Below, in pieces: positions 37,595 to 46,118 of a stretch of 64,000 nt of DNA (position 1 is the stretch's first letter; every line of letters starts with the position of its first letter). The notes under the pieces were generated by a model. It searched no databases. It had not been told where the DNA came from and was given only the letters and a program-made list of their open reading frames with translations. The translations under genes and the position numbers were made by a program. This DNA is from Bradyrhizobium glycinis (GTDB taxonomy: Bacteria > Pseudomonadota > Alphaproteobacteria > Rhizobiales > Xanthobacteraceae). The stretch spans positions 62,001-126,000 of the forward strand of contig NZ_JACCHQ010000009.1 in NCBI RefSeq assembly GCF_016031655.1, read 5' to 3'.

Positions 37595-38533
37595 ATGCGC
37601 TACGATGACTTCCGCCGCAGCGACGACATCGAGGATCGTCGCGATGAAGGTGGTGGCTTTGGCGGCGGAGGAGGCGGGTTTGGCCTGCCGATGGGCGGCG
37701 GCGGGCTCGGCATCGGCACCATCATCATCCTCGGCCTGGTCGGCTATGCCTTCGGCATCGATCCCCGCATCCTGATCGGCGGCGCCGAGATCCTCACCGG
37801 CGGCGGCCATGCGCCGAGCTACCAGACCGATCGCCAGGCCTCCTCCGGCAAGCGCGGCGCGCCGACCGACGAGATGGGCAGCATGATCTCCGGCATCCTC
37901 GGCGAGATCGACGATCGCTGGAGCGAGATCTTCCAGGCCAATGGCCAGACCTATACCGGCCCGAAGATCGTGCTGTTCCGCAACGCCACCAATGGCGGGC
38001 GCTGCGGCATGGCGCAGTCGGCCATGGGACCGTTCTATTGTCCACCCGACCGGACCATCTTCCTCGACACCGCCTTCTTCCGCGAGGTCGAGACCCGCTT
38101 CCGCGGCTGCTCCGGCAAGTCGGCGTGCAATTTCACCACGGCCTACATCATCGCGCATGAAGCCGGCCATCACATCCAGAACCTGCTCGGCATCATTCCG
38201 CGCGTGACGCGGCTGCAGCAGCAGGTCGGCTCGAAGGCCGAGGCCAATGCGCTCCAGGTCAAGGTGGAGCTGCAGGCCGATTGTCTGTCCGGCGTCTGGG
38301 TCAATCGCGAGGCGAAGAAGCGTCCGAACTTCCTCGAGCCCGGCGACATCGAGGCTGCGCTGACCACGGCCAGCGCGATCGGCGACGACACGCTGCAGCG
38401 TCAGGCCACCGGCCGCGTCGTGCCTGACTCCTTCACGCACGGCTCGGCGGCGCAACGCAAGCAATGGTTCATGATCGGCTACCAGCAGGGCACGGTCCAG
38501 GCCTGCAACACGTTCGGCGCGGGAGCGTTGTAA
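37595..38533 (+). CDS. Neutral zinc metallopeptidase (YpfJ family)
   Basis: This 312-aa membrane-anchored peptidase has a Gly-rich N-terminus (DEGGGFGGGGGGFG), then one transmembrane helix (about 40-58). The extracytoplasmic zincin domain follows. The zinc site is H188-E189-A-G-H192 in IAHEAGHHIQ, and the third ligand is likely in ELQADCLSGVW. FLDTAFF, MAQSAMGPFYCP and the C-terminal GSAAQRKQWFMIGYQQG are family blocks. Physiological substrates are unknown. It is divergent from ccrM across 418 bp and starts behind AGAGGAAAGG. Confidence 0.9.
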   Translation: MRYDDFRRSDDIEDRRDEGGGFGGGGGGFGLPMGGGGLGIGTIIILGLVGYAFGIDPRILIGGAEILTGGGHAPSYQTDRQASSGKRGAPTDEMGSMISGILGEIDDRWSEIFQANGQTYTGPKIVLFRNATNGGRCGMAQSAMGPFYCPPDRTIFLDTAFFREVETRFRGCSGKSACNFTTAYIIAHEAGHHIQNLLGIIPRVTRLQQQVGSKAEANALQVKVELQADCLSGVWVNREAKKRPNFLEPGDIEAALTTASAIGDDTLQRQATGRVVPDSFTHGSAAQRKQWFMIGYQQGTVQACNTFGAGAL

Positions 38534-38536
38534 TGC

Positions 38537-38623
38537 GTCATTCCGGGGCGCGCGGAGCGCGAACCCGGATCCCAATGTGATTGCGCGAGGTTCCGGGTTC
38601 TGGCTCCGCGAGCCCCGGAACGG
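38537..38623. repeat. Palindromic repeat, family I
   Basis: GTCATTCCGGGGCGCGCGG and CCGCGAGCCCCGGAAC arms, with GAACCCGGATCCC / GGTTCCGGG inside. It is located in the 105-bp space between the metallopeptidase and moaB. Confidence 0.85.
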
Positions 38624-38638
38624 CGAGTGAGGGTGAGA

Positions 38639-39202
38639 ATGGCCTCCATCGACGAATCCAAGCAATTCATCCCGCTCAACATCGCGGTGCTCACGGTGTC
38701 CGACACGCGTGCGCTTGCGGATGACAAGTCCGGCCAGACGCTCGCTGATCGTCTCACCGCTGCGGGCCATCATCTCGCCGCGCGCGAGATCGTCACCGAC
38801 GATGTTGAAGCGATCCGCGCCGTCATCCGCCGCTGGATTGCCGACAGCGGCATCGACGTCGTCATCACCACCGGCGGTACCGGCTTTACCGGACGCGACG
38901 TCACGCCGGAGGCAATCGAGCCGCTGTTCGAGAAGCGCATGGACGGCTTCTCGATCGCATTCCACCTGCTGAGTCACGCCAAGATCGGGCCCTCGACGAT
39001 CCAGAGCCGCGCCACCGCGGGCGTGGCTGGCGCGACCTACATCTTCTGCCTGCCGGGCTCGCCCGGCGCCTGCCGCGACGGTTGGGACGGCATCCTGGCG
39101 GCTCAGCTCGACTACCGCACCCGTCCCTGCAATTTCGTCGAGATCATGCCGCGGCTGGACGAGCATCTGCGCAGGCCAAAGGCGCAGGGCGCGACGGTGT
39201 AG
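38639..39202 (+). CDS. moaB: Molybdenum cofactor biosynthesis protein B
   Basis: This 187-aa MogA/MoaB-fold protein binds or adenylylates molybdopterin. The family blocks are VLTVSDTRAL near the start, TTGGTGFTGRDVTPEA (binding loop, about residues 80-95) and FCLPGSPGACRDGW. The ATG at 38639 follows GTGAGGGTGAG. An in-frame codon at 38627 lies inside the tail of the repeat. No other molybdenum genes are adjacent. Confidence 0.93.
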   Translation: MASIDESKQFIPLNIAVLTVSDTRALADDKSGQTLADRLTAAGHHLAAREIVTDDVEAIRAVIRRWIADSGIDVVITTGGTGFTGRDVTPEAIEPLFEKRMDGFSIAFHLLSHAKIGPSTIQSRATAGVAGATYIFCLPGSPGACRDGWDGILAAQLDYRTRPCNFVEIMPRLDEHLRRPKAQGATV

Positions 39203-39248
39203 TGCGTTGTTGCGGATAACGTCTGGCTGATCGAGGCATGGACTTCTT

Positions 39249-39394
39249 CCCTTCTCCCCTTGTGGGAGAAGGTGGCGCGAAGCGCCGGATGAGGGGTGCT
39301 ACCCACATGCACTGACGCTCGAGGAGCCATACCCCTCACCCAAGCGAATCTGTGTCAGCCAGCGGAGACGCCCTCTCCCACAAGGGGAGAGGGC
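39249..39394. repeat. Palindromic repeat, family IV
   Basis: This is a second copy of the element at 28242. The left arm CCCTTCTCCCCTTGTGGGAG and right arm CTCCCACAAGGGGAGAGGG match with compensating changes: TGTGGG here against TGCGGG there, with the partner arm altered to fit. It lies between convergent moaB and the MarR-GNAT gene. Confidence 0.85.
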
Positions 39395-39440
39395 ATATCA
39401 ATGTGCATCTCGCCACGATGCGCATTCGCCGGGAGCAAGC

Positions 39441-40400
39441 TCAGAGATCCAGCTCCCACGTCTCCCCGATCAAATCCTGCCCAAAGCTGTGATGCGGTTC
39501 TGTCGCGACGAGCTTGAATCCCGCGCTCTTGTAGATCCCGCGTGCGGCGACCAGGATGCTCTGCGTCCACAGCGTCATCTTGCTGTAACCGCGCTCGCGG
39601 GCCCCCTGGATGCATTGCTCCACGAGTGCACGGCCGACGCCGAGGCCGCGTGCTTTCTTCTCCACCTGCAACAGGCGGAGTTTTGCGATCTCGTCCGTGG
39701 CCTTGACCAGGAACACCGAGCCGACCGGCTCGCCACCGACTTCCGCGATCCAGCAGTGCTCGCGCGCGGCGTCGTAGTTCCTGATGAACTGCGCGCAGAT
39801 CTCGGCGACCAGCGCCTCGTAGCTGATGTCCCAATTGTAGTCCGCGGCGTAGGCGGCAGCCTGCCGGGAGACGACCCAACCCATGTCGCCGACGCGATGG
39901 CTGCGCAGGATGAAAGCCGCGGGCGGGCTTTGGCGTTGCTCCAGCACGGCCTCGATGGTCGCCATGGCCTGCGTGAGCCGCGTCGCATCGCCGGGCGAAA
40001 GCTGAGCCAGCATCGCGGCGACCTCGTTTTGCGAGCTCTGGTTCAGCTTGGCGAACGCCTGGCGGCCCTTGGCGGTCAGGCTGAGCTGATATTGCCTGCG
40101 ATCCGCGGGCAGGGGCTTTCGCGTGATCAGCCCTTTCTCGTCGAAGCTCTGGACGATGCGGCTGAGATAGCCGGGATCGAGACCGAGCTCGTTTCCGATC
40201 TCTTTTGCCGCAAGGTCGTCGCGATGGGCGAGCTCGTAGAGCACCCGCGCCTCGCTGAGCGAGAACGGACTCTTGCCGAGGTGCTGGTCGAGCACACCGA
40301 GCTTGCGGGTGTAGAAGCGGTTGAAGGCACGGACTGCTGCGACATGGTCGTCGACGGCCTGTTCGGCCACGGCGCTTGACGACGAAGCTTTCGATAGCAT
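39441..40400 (-). CDS. MarR regulator fused to GNAT N-acetyltransferase
   Basis: This is a 319-aa two-domain protein. Residues about 25-150 form a MarR winged helix (FSLSEARVLYELAHRDDLAAKEIG, then LDPGYLSRIVQSFDEKGLI and PADRRQYQLSLT). Residues about 165-319 form a GNAT acetyltransferase, with LLQVEKKARGLGVGRALVEQC as the acetyl-CoA pyrophosphate loop. The fusion is a known architecture. It may couple ligand or acetyl-CoA sensing to DNA binding. A perfect 12-bp palindrome lies 26 bp upstream of its start, so it probably controls itself. Confidence 0.9.
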   Translation of the reverse strand: MLSKASSSSAVAEQAVDDHVAAVRAFNRFYTRKLGVLDQHLGKSPFSLSEARVLYELAHRDDLAAKEIGNELGLDPGYLSRIVQSFDEKGLITRKPLPADRRQYQLSLTAKGRQAFAKLNQSSQNEVAAMLAQLSPGDATRLTQAMATIEAVLEQRQSPPAAFILRSHRVGDMGWVVSRQAAAYAADYNWDISYEALVAEICAQFIRNYDAAREHCWIAEVGGEPVGSVFLVKATDEIAKLRLLQVEKKARGLGVGRALVEQCIQGARERGYSKMTLWTQSILVAARGIYKSAGFKLVATEPHHSFGQDLIGETWELDL

Positions 40401-40425
40401 GGGATCACCTCGATATTTGCCATTG

Positions 40426-40437
40426 TCAATTAATTGA
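40426..40437. promoter_or_regulatory. MarR-type operator palindrome
   Basis: TCAATTAATTGA is a perfect 12-bp palindrome. It is followed by TTGAC, which is a partial second copy of the half-site. Its place between the MarR-GNAT start (40400) and the upstream glycosyltransferase gene suits autoregulation. AT-rich dyads of this sort are classical MarR targets. Confidence 0.55.
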
Positions 40438-40463
40438 TTGACGTTGGCAAGTATCTAGGCGCT

Positions 40464-41039
40464 TCAGCCGACCATGACGATCCGGCTGCGCAGCATGGTC
40501 CGGGACGACCGGCCAAGCCGCCGGAGCAGCCGCGCCTCGGAATGCCGGGCGTGCGGCGGATAGCCGCCGATCCGGTCGTAATGATCACGCGCGATCAGCA
40601 GCCCTTGATCGCCGAGCGGACCGACGAGCTTGCGCGCCACCGCCCAGAGGACGTCGCGCACTGCGGTATTTGCATAAGGCGAGCGGGCATAGCGGAACAC
40701 CGCAGCACGATCCCGGCCGCTGGTGGCGACGGCCTGGATGAACTGGGTGGTTTCCTCGATCCAGCCGGTTTCCAGCACCGCGCCCGCAGGCAGGAACATC
40801 AGCCATGGCGATCGGGCCTGGAGCGCGCCGGCAGCGAGCGCAGCGCCTTGCGAATGTCCCTCGAAGCCGATGAAACGGCAGCCTGCGACGTCGGCAACAC
40901 GCTCGATGACGCCGTTGCGCGTTCCGTCGACCAGAAGCACTTCCCGGATCACGCCGGCGGCCGCGCCGGGCACCAGCGCGGCGAGGGTTGCGACCGCCGT
41001 CTGCTCGACACCTTCGGTCGGAATGATGACGCTCAGCAT
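40464..41039 (-). CDS. Family 2 glycosyltransferase
   Basis: This 191-aa GT2-fold protein starts LSVIIPTEG, followed by an IREVLLVDGTRNG strand with an acidic loop and a donor-site region GHSQGAALAAGALQARSPWLMFLPAGA. It is shorter than most GT2 enzymes (about 230-300 aa), lacks a membrane segment and lacks the clear DxD after the second strand (ADVAG instead), so its activity is uncertain. The GYPPHARHSEARLLRRLGR C-terminus is recognised in TIGR04283-like members. It is on the same strand upstream of the MarR-GNAT gene, with 63 bp between. Confidence 0.75.
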   Translation of the reverse strand: MLSVIIPTEGVEQTAVATLAALVPGAAAGVIREVLLVDGTRNGVIERVADVAGCRFIGFEGHSQGAALAAGALQARSPWLMFLPAGAVLETGWIEETTQFIQAVATSGRDRAAVFRYARSPYANTAVRDVLWAVARKLVGPLGDQGLLIARDHYDRIGGYPPHARHSEARLLRRLGRSSRTMLRSRIVMVG

Positions 41040-41290
41040 GATTGAGGCTTCAGGGTCCGCACTTCGGGAGAAGCGTAGCGTTGCATGATGTTGTCATAAA
41101 CCCGTCGCGCTGCCGAGTGCAACTTTCGGAAGGGGCTACGGCGTGCGATGGTAAACTGCCGCCGGTTCATCGCGACCAAATGTGTCAGGCGCGGGCTGGT
41201 AATATTGCCGAATGTTTCGGCACAAGCCGATCCTGACGGTATTAACTCGAAGCTTCGTGGCGACGTTTCGTTGCCCGGGAGAGTCCTTGC

Positions 41291-42130
41291 ATGAACGCCG
41301 ATCACCTCGCCGTTGGCACGTCGCCAACATCGCCGAAGCAGGAGGCCGCGCCGACCTTGCGGATCCGGGCGCTGATGCTGGGCGACCGCATCAATGCGTC
41401 CGGCCTGGAGATCGGCACACTGGTGTCCTCGACGCCGGCCGCCTTTCGCGTTCATGCCGGCTTTGCCGTGATCTTTCGCTACGGCGTCGTGGTGCTGATC
41501 GGGCTGTTGCCGTCGGAGGAAAAGGTGCTGATCGACAGCCTCAAGCCGCGCGTGATCGGCGAGTTCAGCCCCTATGAGGAAGAGATCGCGCAGGCGCAGT
41601 TGTGCAAAGATGAAAGCAGCGAGGCGATCCAGCCGGGAGGGCCGATCTGCCTTTCCAAATTCTCCGACGACCGGCTGCTGCTGGTTGCGGATGCGCTCGC
41701 CAAGAGCACGTCGCTGGCGCGCGACGAGCGCCGCGTCGCCGCGGTGTTCGACGTCATCGAGCCGTTTGCACGCGAGCTCGCGGAGCACGGCCGCACGCCG
41801 CGCCGGCGCAAGGGCATTCTGCAATTGATCGGCAACGCACTGCTGGTGCAGCAGCGCGTCGCCGGCCGCGTCGCGGTCGCGGAGAAGCCCGACGTGCTCT
41901 GGGAGAAGCCCGAGCTCGACCGGCTCTATTCCCGTCTCGAGGACGAGTACGAGCTGAAGGAGCGCCTCGACACGCTCGAGCGCAAGCTTGCCGCGGTGTC
42001 GGAGACCGCCAACGCGCTGACCGACATCATCGACACCGAGCGCTCGCTGCGCCTGGAGATCGCGATCGTGGTGCTGATCGTGATCGAGGTCGCGATCGGC
42101 TGCTTTCAGATATGGTCGGGAACGCACTGA
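41291..42130 (+). CDS. RMD1/DUF155-family membrane protein
   Basis: This 279-aa protein of the RMD1 (DUF155) family is related to yeast RMD1 and mitochondrial RMND1. The N-terminal two thirds form the DUF155 domain (FAVIFRYGVVVLIGLLPSEE, EEEIAQAQL, then LLLVADALAKSTSL). A coiled segment (LDTLERKLAAVSETANALTD) and a C-terminal membrane helix (about 255-275) follow. The eukaryotic members help mitochondrial translation; the bacterial role is unproven. The ATG at 41291 has GAGAG upstream. It is divergent from the glycosyltransferase. Confidence 0.85.
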   Translation: MNADHLAVGTSPTSPKQEAAPTLRIRALMLGDRINASGLEIGTLVSSTPAAFRVHAGFAVIFRYGVVVLIGLLPSEEKVLIDSLKPRVIGEFSPYEEEIAQAQLCKDESSEAIQPGGPICLSKFSDDRLLLVADALAKSTSLARDERRVAAVFDVIEPFARELAEHGRTPRRRKGILQLIGNALLVQQRVAGRVAVAEKPDVLWEKPELDRLYSRLEDEYELKERLDTLERKLAAVSETANALTDIIDTERSLRLEIAIVVLIVIEVAIGCFQIWSGTH

Positions 42131-42196
42131 GCCGTGAGGATCTGTGTCCGCATATTTGCAAGGTCCGTTTGATACGCGCTGCCGCCGCATTCCCCA

Positions 42197-42275
42197 TCAT
42201 TGCGAGCGAAGCGAAGCAATCCAGCATCCCGCCGCACGATCCAGTCTGGATTGCTTCGCTTCGCTCGCAATGACG
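42197..42275. repeat. Palindromic repeat, family III (short copy)
   Basis: TCATTGCGAGCGAAGCGAAGCAATCCAG and its inverted partner ending TCGCAATGACGG form an almost perfect long stem. It is positioned between convergent RMD1 and ackA genes, where it could act as a terminator structure. Confidence 0.85.
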
Positions 42276-42294
42276 GCTTGGTTGATATCGCGCG

Positions 42295-43491
42295 CTAATC
42301 GGATGAGCGCTTCAGCGCCTGCAGCACCGCCGCACAATGCCGCGCGATTAGCAGTTCCTCATTCGTTGGAATGACGAACACCTCGACAGCGCTATCGCCC
42401 CGGCTGATGCGCTCGCGTGCGGCATCGTTGCTTGCGGCATCGATGCGCACGCCCATCCAGGCGAGGCGCTCGCCGATCGCGCCGCGGATCTCGCTGGCAT
42501 GCTCGCCGATGCCGCCCGTGAGGATCAGACAGTCGAGGCCACCGAGCGTGGTCGCCATCATCGCGACCTGCTGCGCCGCACGGAACGTGAAGAGATCGAC
42601 GGCCTCACGCGCCGCAGCCTCGCGGCTGGCCAGCAGCGTGCGCATATCCGCAGAGATGCCGGAGACGCCCAAGAGGCCTGACTCGTGATAGAGCAGGTGC
42701 TGGACCTCCTCGACCGACATGTTCTCGTGCTGCTGCAGATAGAGCAGCACGCCCGGATCGATCGCACCGCAACGCGTGCCCATCATCAGGCCGTCGAGCG
42801 GCGTCAGCCCCATCGTGGTATCGATGCTGCGGCCATCGCGCAAGGCGCAGAGGCTGGCGCCATTGCCGAGGTGCGCGATGACAGTGCGCTTGGCGACGAG
42901 CTCCGGCGCGATCTCGGCCAGGCGTGCGGCGACATATTCGAACGAGAGGCCGTGAAAGCCGTAGCGTCTGACCCCACGCGCGTCGAATCGCCCAGGGATG
43001 GCGAAGCGGCTCGCCGGCGGCGCGAGGCTGTGGTGGAAGGCGGTGTCGAAACACGCAATCTGCGTCAGCCCGGGCCGGATCGCCGCAAGCGTGCGCACCG
43101 GCGCGAGGCAGCGCGGTTGGTGCAGCGGTGCGAGCGGCGTCAACGCCTCCAGCTTCGCAATGATGTCGTCGGTCAGGACCACCGGGCCTGAATGATCCGA
43201 CCCGCCGTGGACGATGCGGTGGCCGACGGCACGCAGGCTGCGTCCACCGAACCGGTCCTCGATGAAGGCGAGCACGTCCGGCAACAGATGGCCGCCGGCT
43301 CCGTCAGGCGCCTGCTTGCTTGTCTCGAACAGGTCTTCGCCTGCAGGGCCCTTCACCACCAGCCGGGTTTTGGCCTCGTGCTCGTCCAGCAGGCCCTTGC
43401 AGAGCAGGGCGGGCTCGGCCGCCGCGACATCGAACAGGCCGAACTTGATGCTCGACGATCCCGCGTTGAGGACGAGGACCGTGTCCGACAT
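42295..43491 (-). CDS. ackA: Acetate kinase
   Basis: This 398-aa ASKHA-fold kinase interconverts acetyl phosphate and acetate with ATP. The motifs are NAGSSSIKF (residues 8-16), GHRIVHGG, FDTAFH, YGFHGLS, HLGNGASLCA and LTGGIGEHASEIR. The ATG at 43491 sits 2 bp after the xfp stop, so the two are one operon. Acetyl phosphate from phosphoketolase is converted to acetate plus ATP. No pta lies beside it. Confidence 0.95.
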   Translation of the reverse strand: MSDTVLVLNAGSSSIKFGLFDVAAAEPALLCKGLLDEHEAKTRLVVKGPAGEDLFETSKQAPDGAGGHLLPDVLAFIEDRFGGRSLRAVGHRIVHGGSDHSGPVVLTDDIIAKLEALTPLAPLHQPRCLAPVRTLAAIRPGLTQIACFDTAFHHSLAPPASRFAIPGRFDARGVRRYGFHGLSFEYVAARLAEIAPELVAKRTVIAHLGNGASLCALRDGRSIDTTMGLTPLDGLMMGTRCGAIDPGVLLYLQQHENMSVEEVQHLLYHESGLLGVSGISADMRTLLASREAAAREAVDLFTFRAAQQVAMMATTLGGLDCLILTGGIGEHASEIRGAIGERLAWMGVRIDAASNDAARERISRGDSAVEVFVIPTNEELLIARHCAAVLQALKRSSD

Positions 43492-43493
43492 CG

Positions 43494-45908
43494 CTAGTCG
43501 CCGGCTTCCGCCGGCGTGTTGCCGCCGGCGCTGTTCTGCCAAACCCAGTCACGAATCTCAGGCATGTCCTCGCCATGCTCGCGGACATAACGGGAGTGTT
43601 CGATCAGTCTGTCGCGGAATTGCTGCTTCACCTGCGCGGCCTTGGTCGCGAGTCCCGGCACGCGTTCGATGGCCTCGATCGCGAGATGGTAGCGGTCGAG
43701 TTCGTTGAGCACGACCATGTCGAAGGGTGTCGTCGTGGTGCCCTCCTCGGCAAAGCCGCGCACATGCATGCCGGCATGGTTGGTGCGGTTATAGGTCAGC
43801 CTGTGAATGAGATAGGGATAGCCGTGATAGGCGAAGATGACAGGCTTGTCGCGCGTGAACAGGCTGTCGAAGTCGCGGTCGGACAGGCCATGCGGGTGCT
43901 GCTCCCTCGGCTGCAGCGTCATGAGGTCGACCACGTTAACGACGCGGATCTTCATGTCCGGCAGCGCCTTGCGCAAGAGGTCGACGGCGGCGAGCGTCTC
44001 CAGCGTCGGCACGTCGCCGGCGCAGGCCATCACCACGTCGGGCTCGCCTTTTCCGTCCTCCGTTCCCGCCCAGGTCCACATGCCGATTCCGGCATCGCAA
44101 TGCGTCGCGGCGTCCCGCATCGACAGCCATTGCGGCGCCGGCTGTTTGCCGGCGACGATCACGTTGATGCGGTTGTAGGTGCGCAAGGCATGATCGGCGA
44201 TCCAGAGCAGCGTGTTGGCATCCGGCGGTAAGTAGATGCGGACGATGTCGGCCTTCTTGTTGGCGACGAGATCGACGAAACCGGGGTCCTGATGGCTGAA
44301 GCCGTTATGGTCCTGGCGCCAAACATGCGAGGTCAGGAGATAATTGAGCGAGGCGATCGGACGCCGCCACGGCAGCTCCCGCGTCACCTTCAGCCATTTG
44401 GCATGCTGGTTGAACATGGAATCCACGATGTGGATGAAAGCTTCATAGCAGGAGAAGAAGCCGTGCCTGCCGGTGAGCAGATAGCCTTCGAGCCAGCCCT
44501 GGCAGAGATGCTCGCTCAGCACCTCCATCACGCGACCGTCCTGGGCGAGGTGCACGTCGTAAGGCTCGGTCGGCTCCATCCAGACGCGTTCGGTGGCTTC
44601 GAACACGGCGTCGAGCCGGTTCGATGCCGTCTCGTCCGGGCCCATGATGCGGAAATTGCGCGCCTCCGCGTTGAGGCGAATGACATCGCGCAGGAATTTG
44701 CCTAGCTCGCGCGTCGCTTCCGCCACGACCTCGCCGGGCTGCGGCACCTCGATCGCGAAGCTGCGGTAGTCCGGCAGCTTCAGCTCCTTCTTCAACAGGC
44801 CGCCATTGGCATGCGGATTGGCGCCCATGCGCCTGATGCCGTCGGGCGCGAGCGCCTGGAGCTCGGCAATGAGCGCGCCGTTGCTATCGAACAGCGTCTC
44901 CGGCTCGTAGCTGCGCATCCAGTCTTCGAGCACCTTGAGATGCGCCGGGTTCTCGCGGCAGCCTGCGACGGGCACCTGATGGGCCCGCCAAAAGCCCTCG
45001 ACCTTCTTGCCGTCGACCTCCTTCGGGCCGGTCCAGCCCTTCGGGCTGCGCAGCACGATCATCGGCCAGCGCGGCCGCTCGACGCTTGGGCGGCCGAGGC
45101 GGGCATGTTGCTGGATCGAGCGGATGCTGGCGAATGCGAGGTCGAGCGCATCGGCCATGGCTTGGTGCATCAGTTTGGGATCATCGCCCGTGACGAACAG
45201 CGGCTCGTGGCCGAACCCGCGGAAGAGGTCGCGGATCTCCGCGTCCTGGATCCGCCCGAGCACGGTGGGGCCCGCGATCTTGTAGCCGTTGAGATGCAGG
45301 ATCGGCAGCACCGCGCCGTCATTGGCGGGGTTCAGGAACTTGTTGGAGTGCCAGGACGCCGCGAGCGGCCCGGTCTCGGCCTCGCCGTCGCCGACCACAC
45401 AGGCGACGATCAAGTCAGGGTTGTCGAACGCCGCGCCATAGGCGTGCACCAGCGCGTAGCCAAGCTCGCCGCCTTCGTGGATCGAGCCCGGCGTTTCCGG
45501 CGCGGCGTGGCTCGGGATGCCGCCCGGGAAGGAGAACTGCCGGAACAGCTTGCGCAATCCGTCCGCATCGCGGGCGATATCGGGATAGATCTCGCTGTAG
45601 CTGCCTTCGAGATAGGTGTTGGCGACCATGCCGGGACCGCCATGGCCGGGACCGCAGACATAGATCACGCTGACATCGAGCGCGCGGATGACGCGGTTGA
45701 GATGGGCATAGATGAAGTTCAGGCCTGGCGTCGTGCCCCAATGTCCGAGCAGACGCGGCTTGATGTGCTCGGGCCGCAGCGGCTCGCGCAGCAGCGGATT
45801 GTCGAGCAGGTAGATTTGCCCGACCGAGAGGTAGTTGGCGGCGCTCCAATAGCGGTCGAGCAGATCGAGGTCGCTGCTCGCTTCGGCCGTTTTTTGTTGG
45901 ATTGTCAT
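43494..45908 (-). CDS. xfp: Xylulose-5-phosphate/fructose-6-phosphate phosphoketolase
   Basis: This 804-aa thiamine-diphosphate enzyme cleaves xylulose 5-phosphate (or fructose 6-phosphate) to acetyl phosphate plus glyceraldehyde 3-phosphate (or erythrose 4-phosphate). Signatures are EGGELGYAL (phosphoketolase motif 1), the ThDP pocket [20 protein letters not shown] and GKQPAPQWL near the C-terminal third. The ATG at 45908 (MTIQQK) is preferred to a GTG 18 bp upstream. With ackA it makes a short glycolytic bypass that yields acetate and ATP, useful under low oxygen or on pentoses. Confidence 0.95.
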   Translation of the reverse strand: MTIQQKTAEASSDLDLLDRYWSAANYLSVGQIYLLDNPLLREPLRPEHIKPRLLGHWGTTPGLNFIYAHLNRVIRALDVSVIYVCGPGHGGPGMVANTYLEGSYSEIYPDIARDADGLRKLFRQFSFPGGIPSHAAPETPGSIHEGGELGYALVHAYGAAFDNPDLIVACVVGDGEAETGPLAASWHSNKFLNPANDGAVLPILHLNGYKIAGPTVLGRIQDAEIRDLFRGFGHEPLFVTGDDPKLMHQAMADALDLAFASIRSIQQHARLGRPSVERPRWPMIVLRSPKGWTGPKEVDGKKVEGFWRAHQVPVAGCRENPAHLKVLEDWMRSYEPETLFDSNGALIAELQALAPDGIRRMGANPHANGGLLKKELKLPDYRSFAIEVPQPGEVVAEATRELGKFLRDVIRLNAEARNFRIMGPDETASNRLDAVFEATERVWMEPTEPYDVHLAQDGRVMEVLSEHLCQGWLEGYLLTGRHGFFSCYEAFIHIVDSMFNQHAKWLKVTRELPWRRPIASLNYLLTSHVWRQDHNGFSHQDPGFVDLVANKKADIVRIYLPPDANTLLWIADHALRTYNRINVIVAGKQPAPQWLSMRDAATHCDAGIGMWTWAGTEDGKGEPDVVMACAGDVPTLETLAAVDLLRKALPDMKIRVVNVVDLMTLQPREQHPHGLSDRDFDSLFTRDKPVIFAYHGYPYLIHRLTYNRTNHAGMHVRGFAEEGTTTTPFDMVVLNELDRYHLAIEAIERVPGLATKAAQVKQQFRDRLIEHSRYVREHGEDMPEIRDWVWQNSAGGNTPAEAGD

Positions 45909-46042
45909 GTTCCTGCCGACCTTCACTTAGCGATCGTCACCAACCCGGTTCCGGGGCGATCGATCCGTCGCGCATGAAACGGGATGGGCGTGACGCGGGT
46001 GTTGCGTGAGGTCAAAGGCGGGCGCGCGAAGTTTGGGCAGCT

Positions 46043-46080
46043 CTACTGTGCATGGGGTTGTTTTCACGTTTTTTGTTTGT
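46043..46080. repeat. Dispersed element copy B (starts ctactgtgcatgggg)
   Basis: The 23 bases at 46043-46065 match 6163-6185 exactly, with a similar T-rich tail. Here the element leads directly into a LexA-type box and the radical SAM gene, so it probably contains that gene's promoter. Confidence 0.6.
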
Positions 46081-46095
46081 GTTCTTGATTTGTTC
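46081..46095 (+). promoter_or_regulatory. SOS (LexA) box, GTTC-N7-GTTC
   Basis: GTTC-TTGATTT-GTTC is an exact match to the alphaproteobacterial LexA motif GTTCN7GTTC. It lies 24 bp upstream of the preferred ATG (46119). The spacing suggests that LexA would block transcription of the radical SAM gene until DNA damage. Confidence 0.7.
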
Positions 46096-46118
46096 CTGTG
46101 TCATGCTATCTTGGCTGC

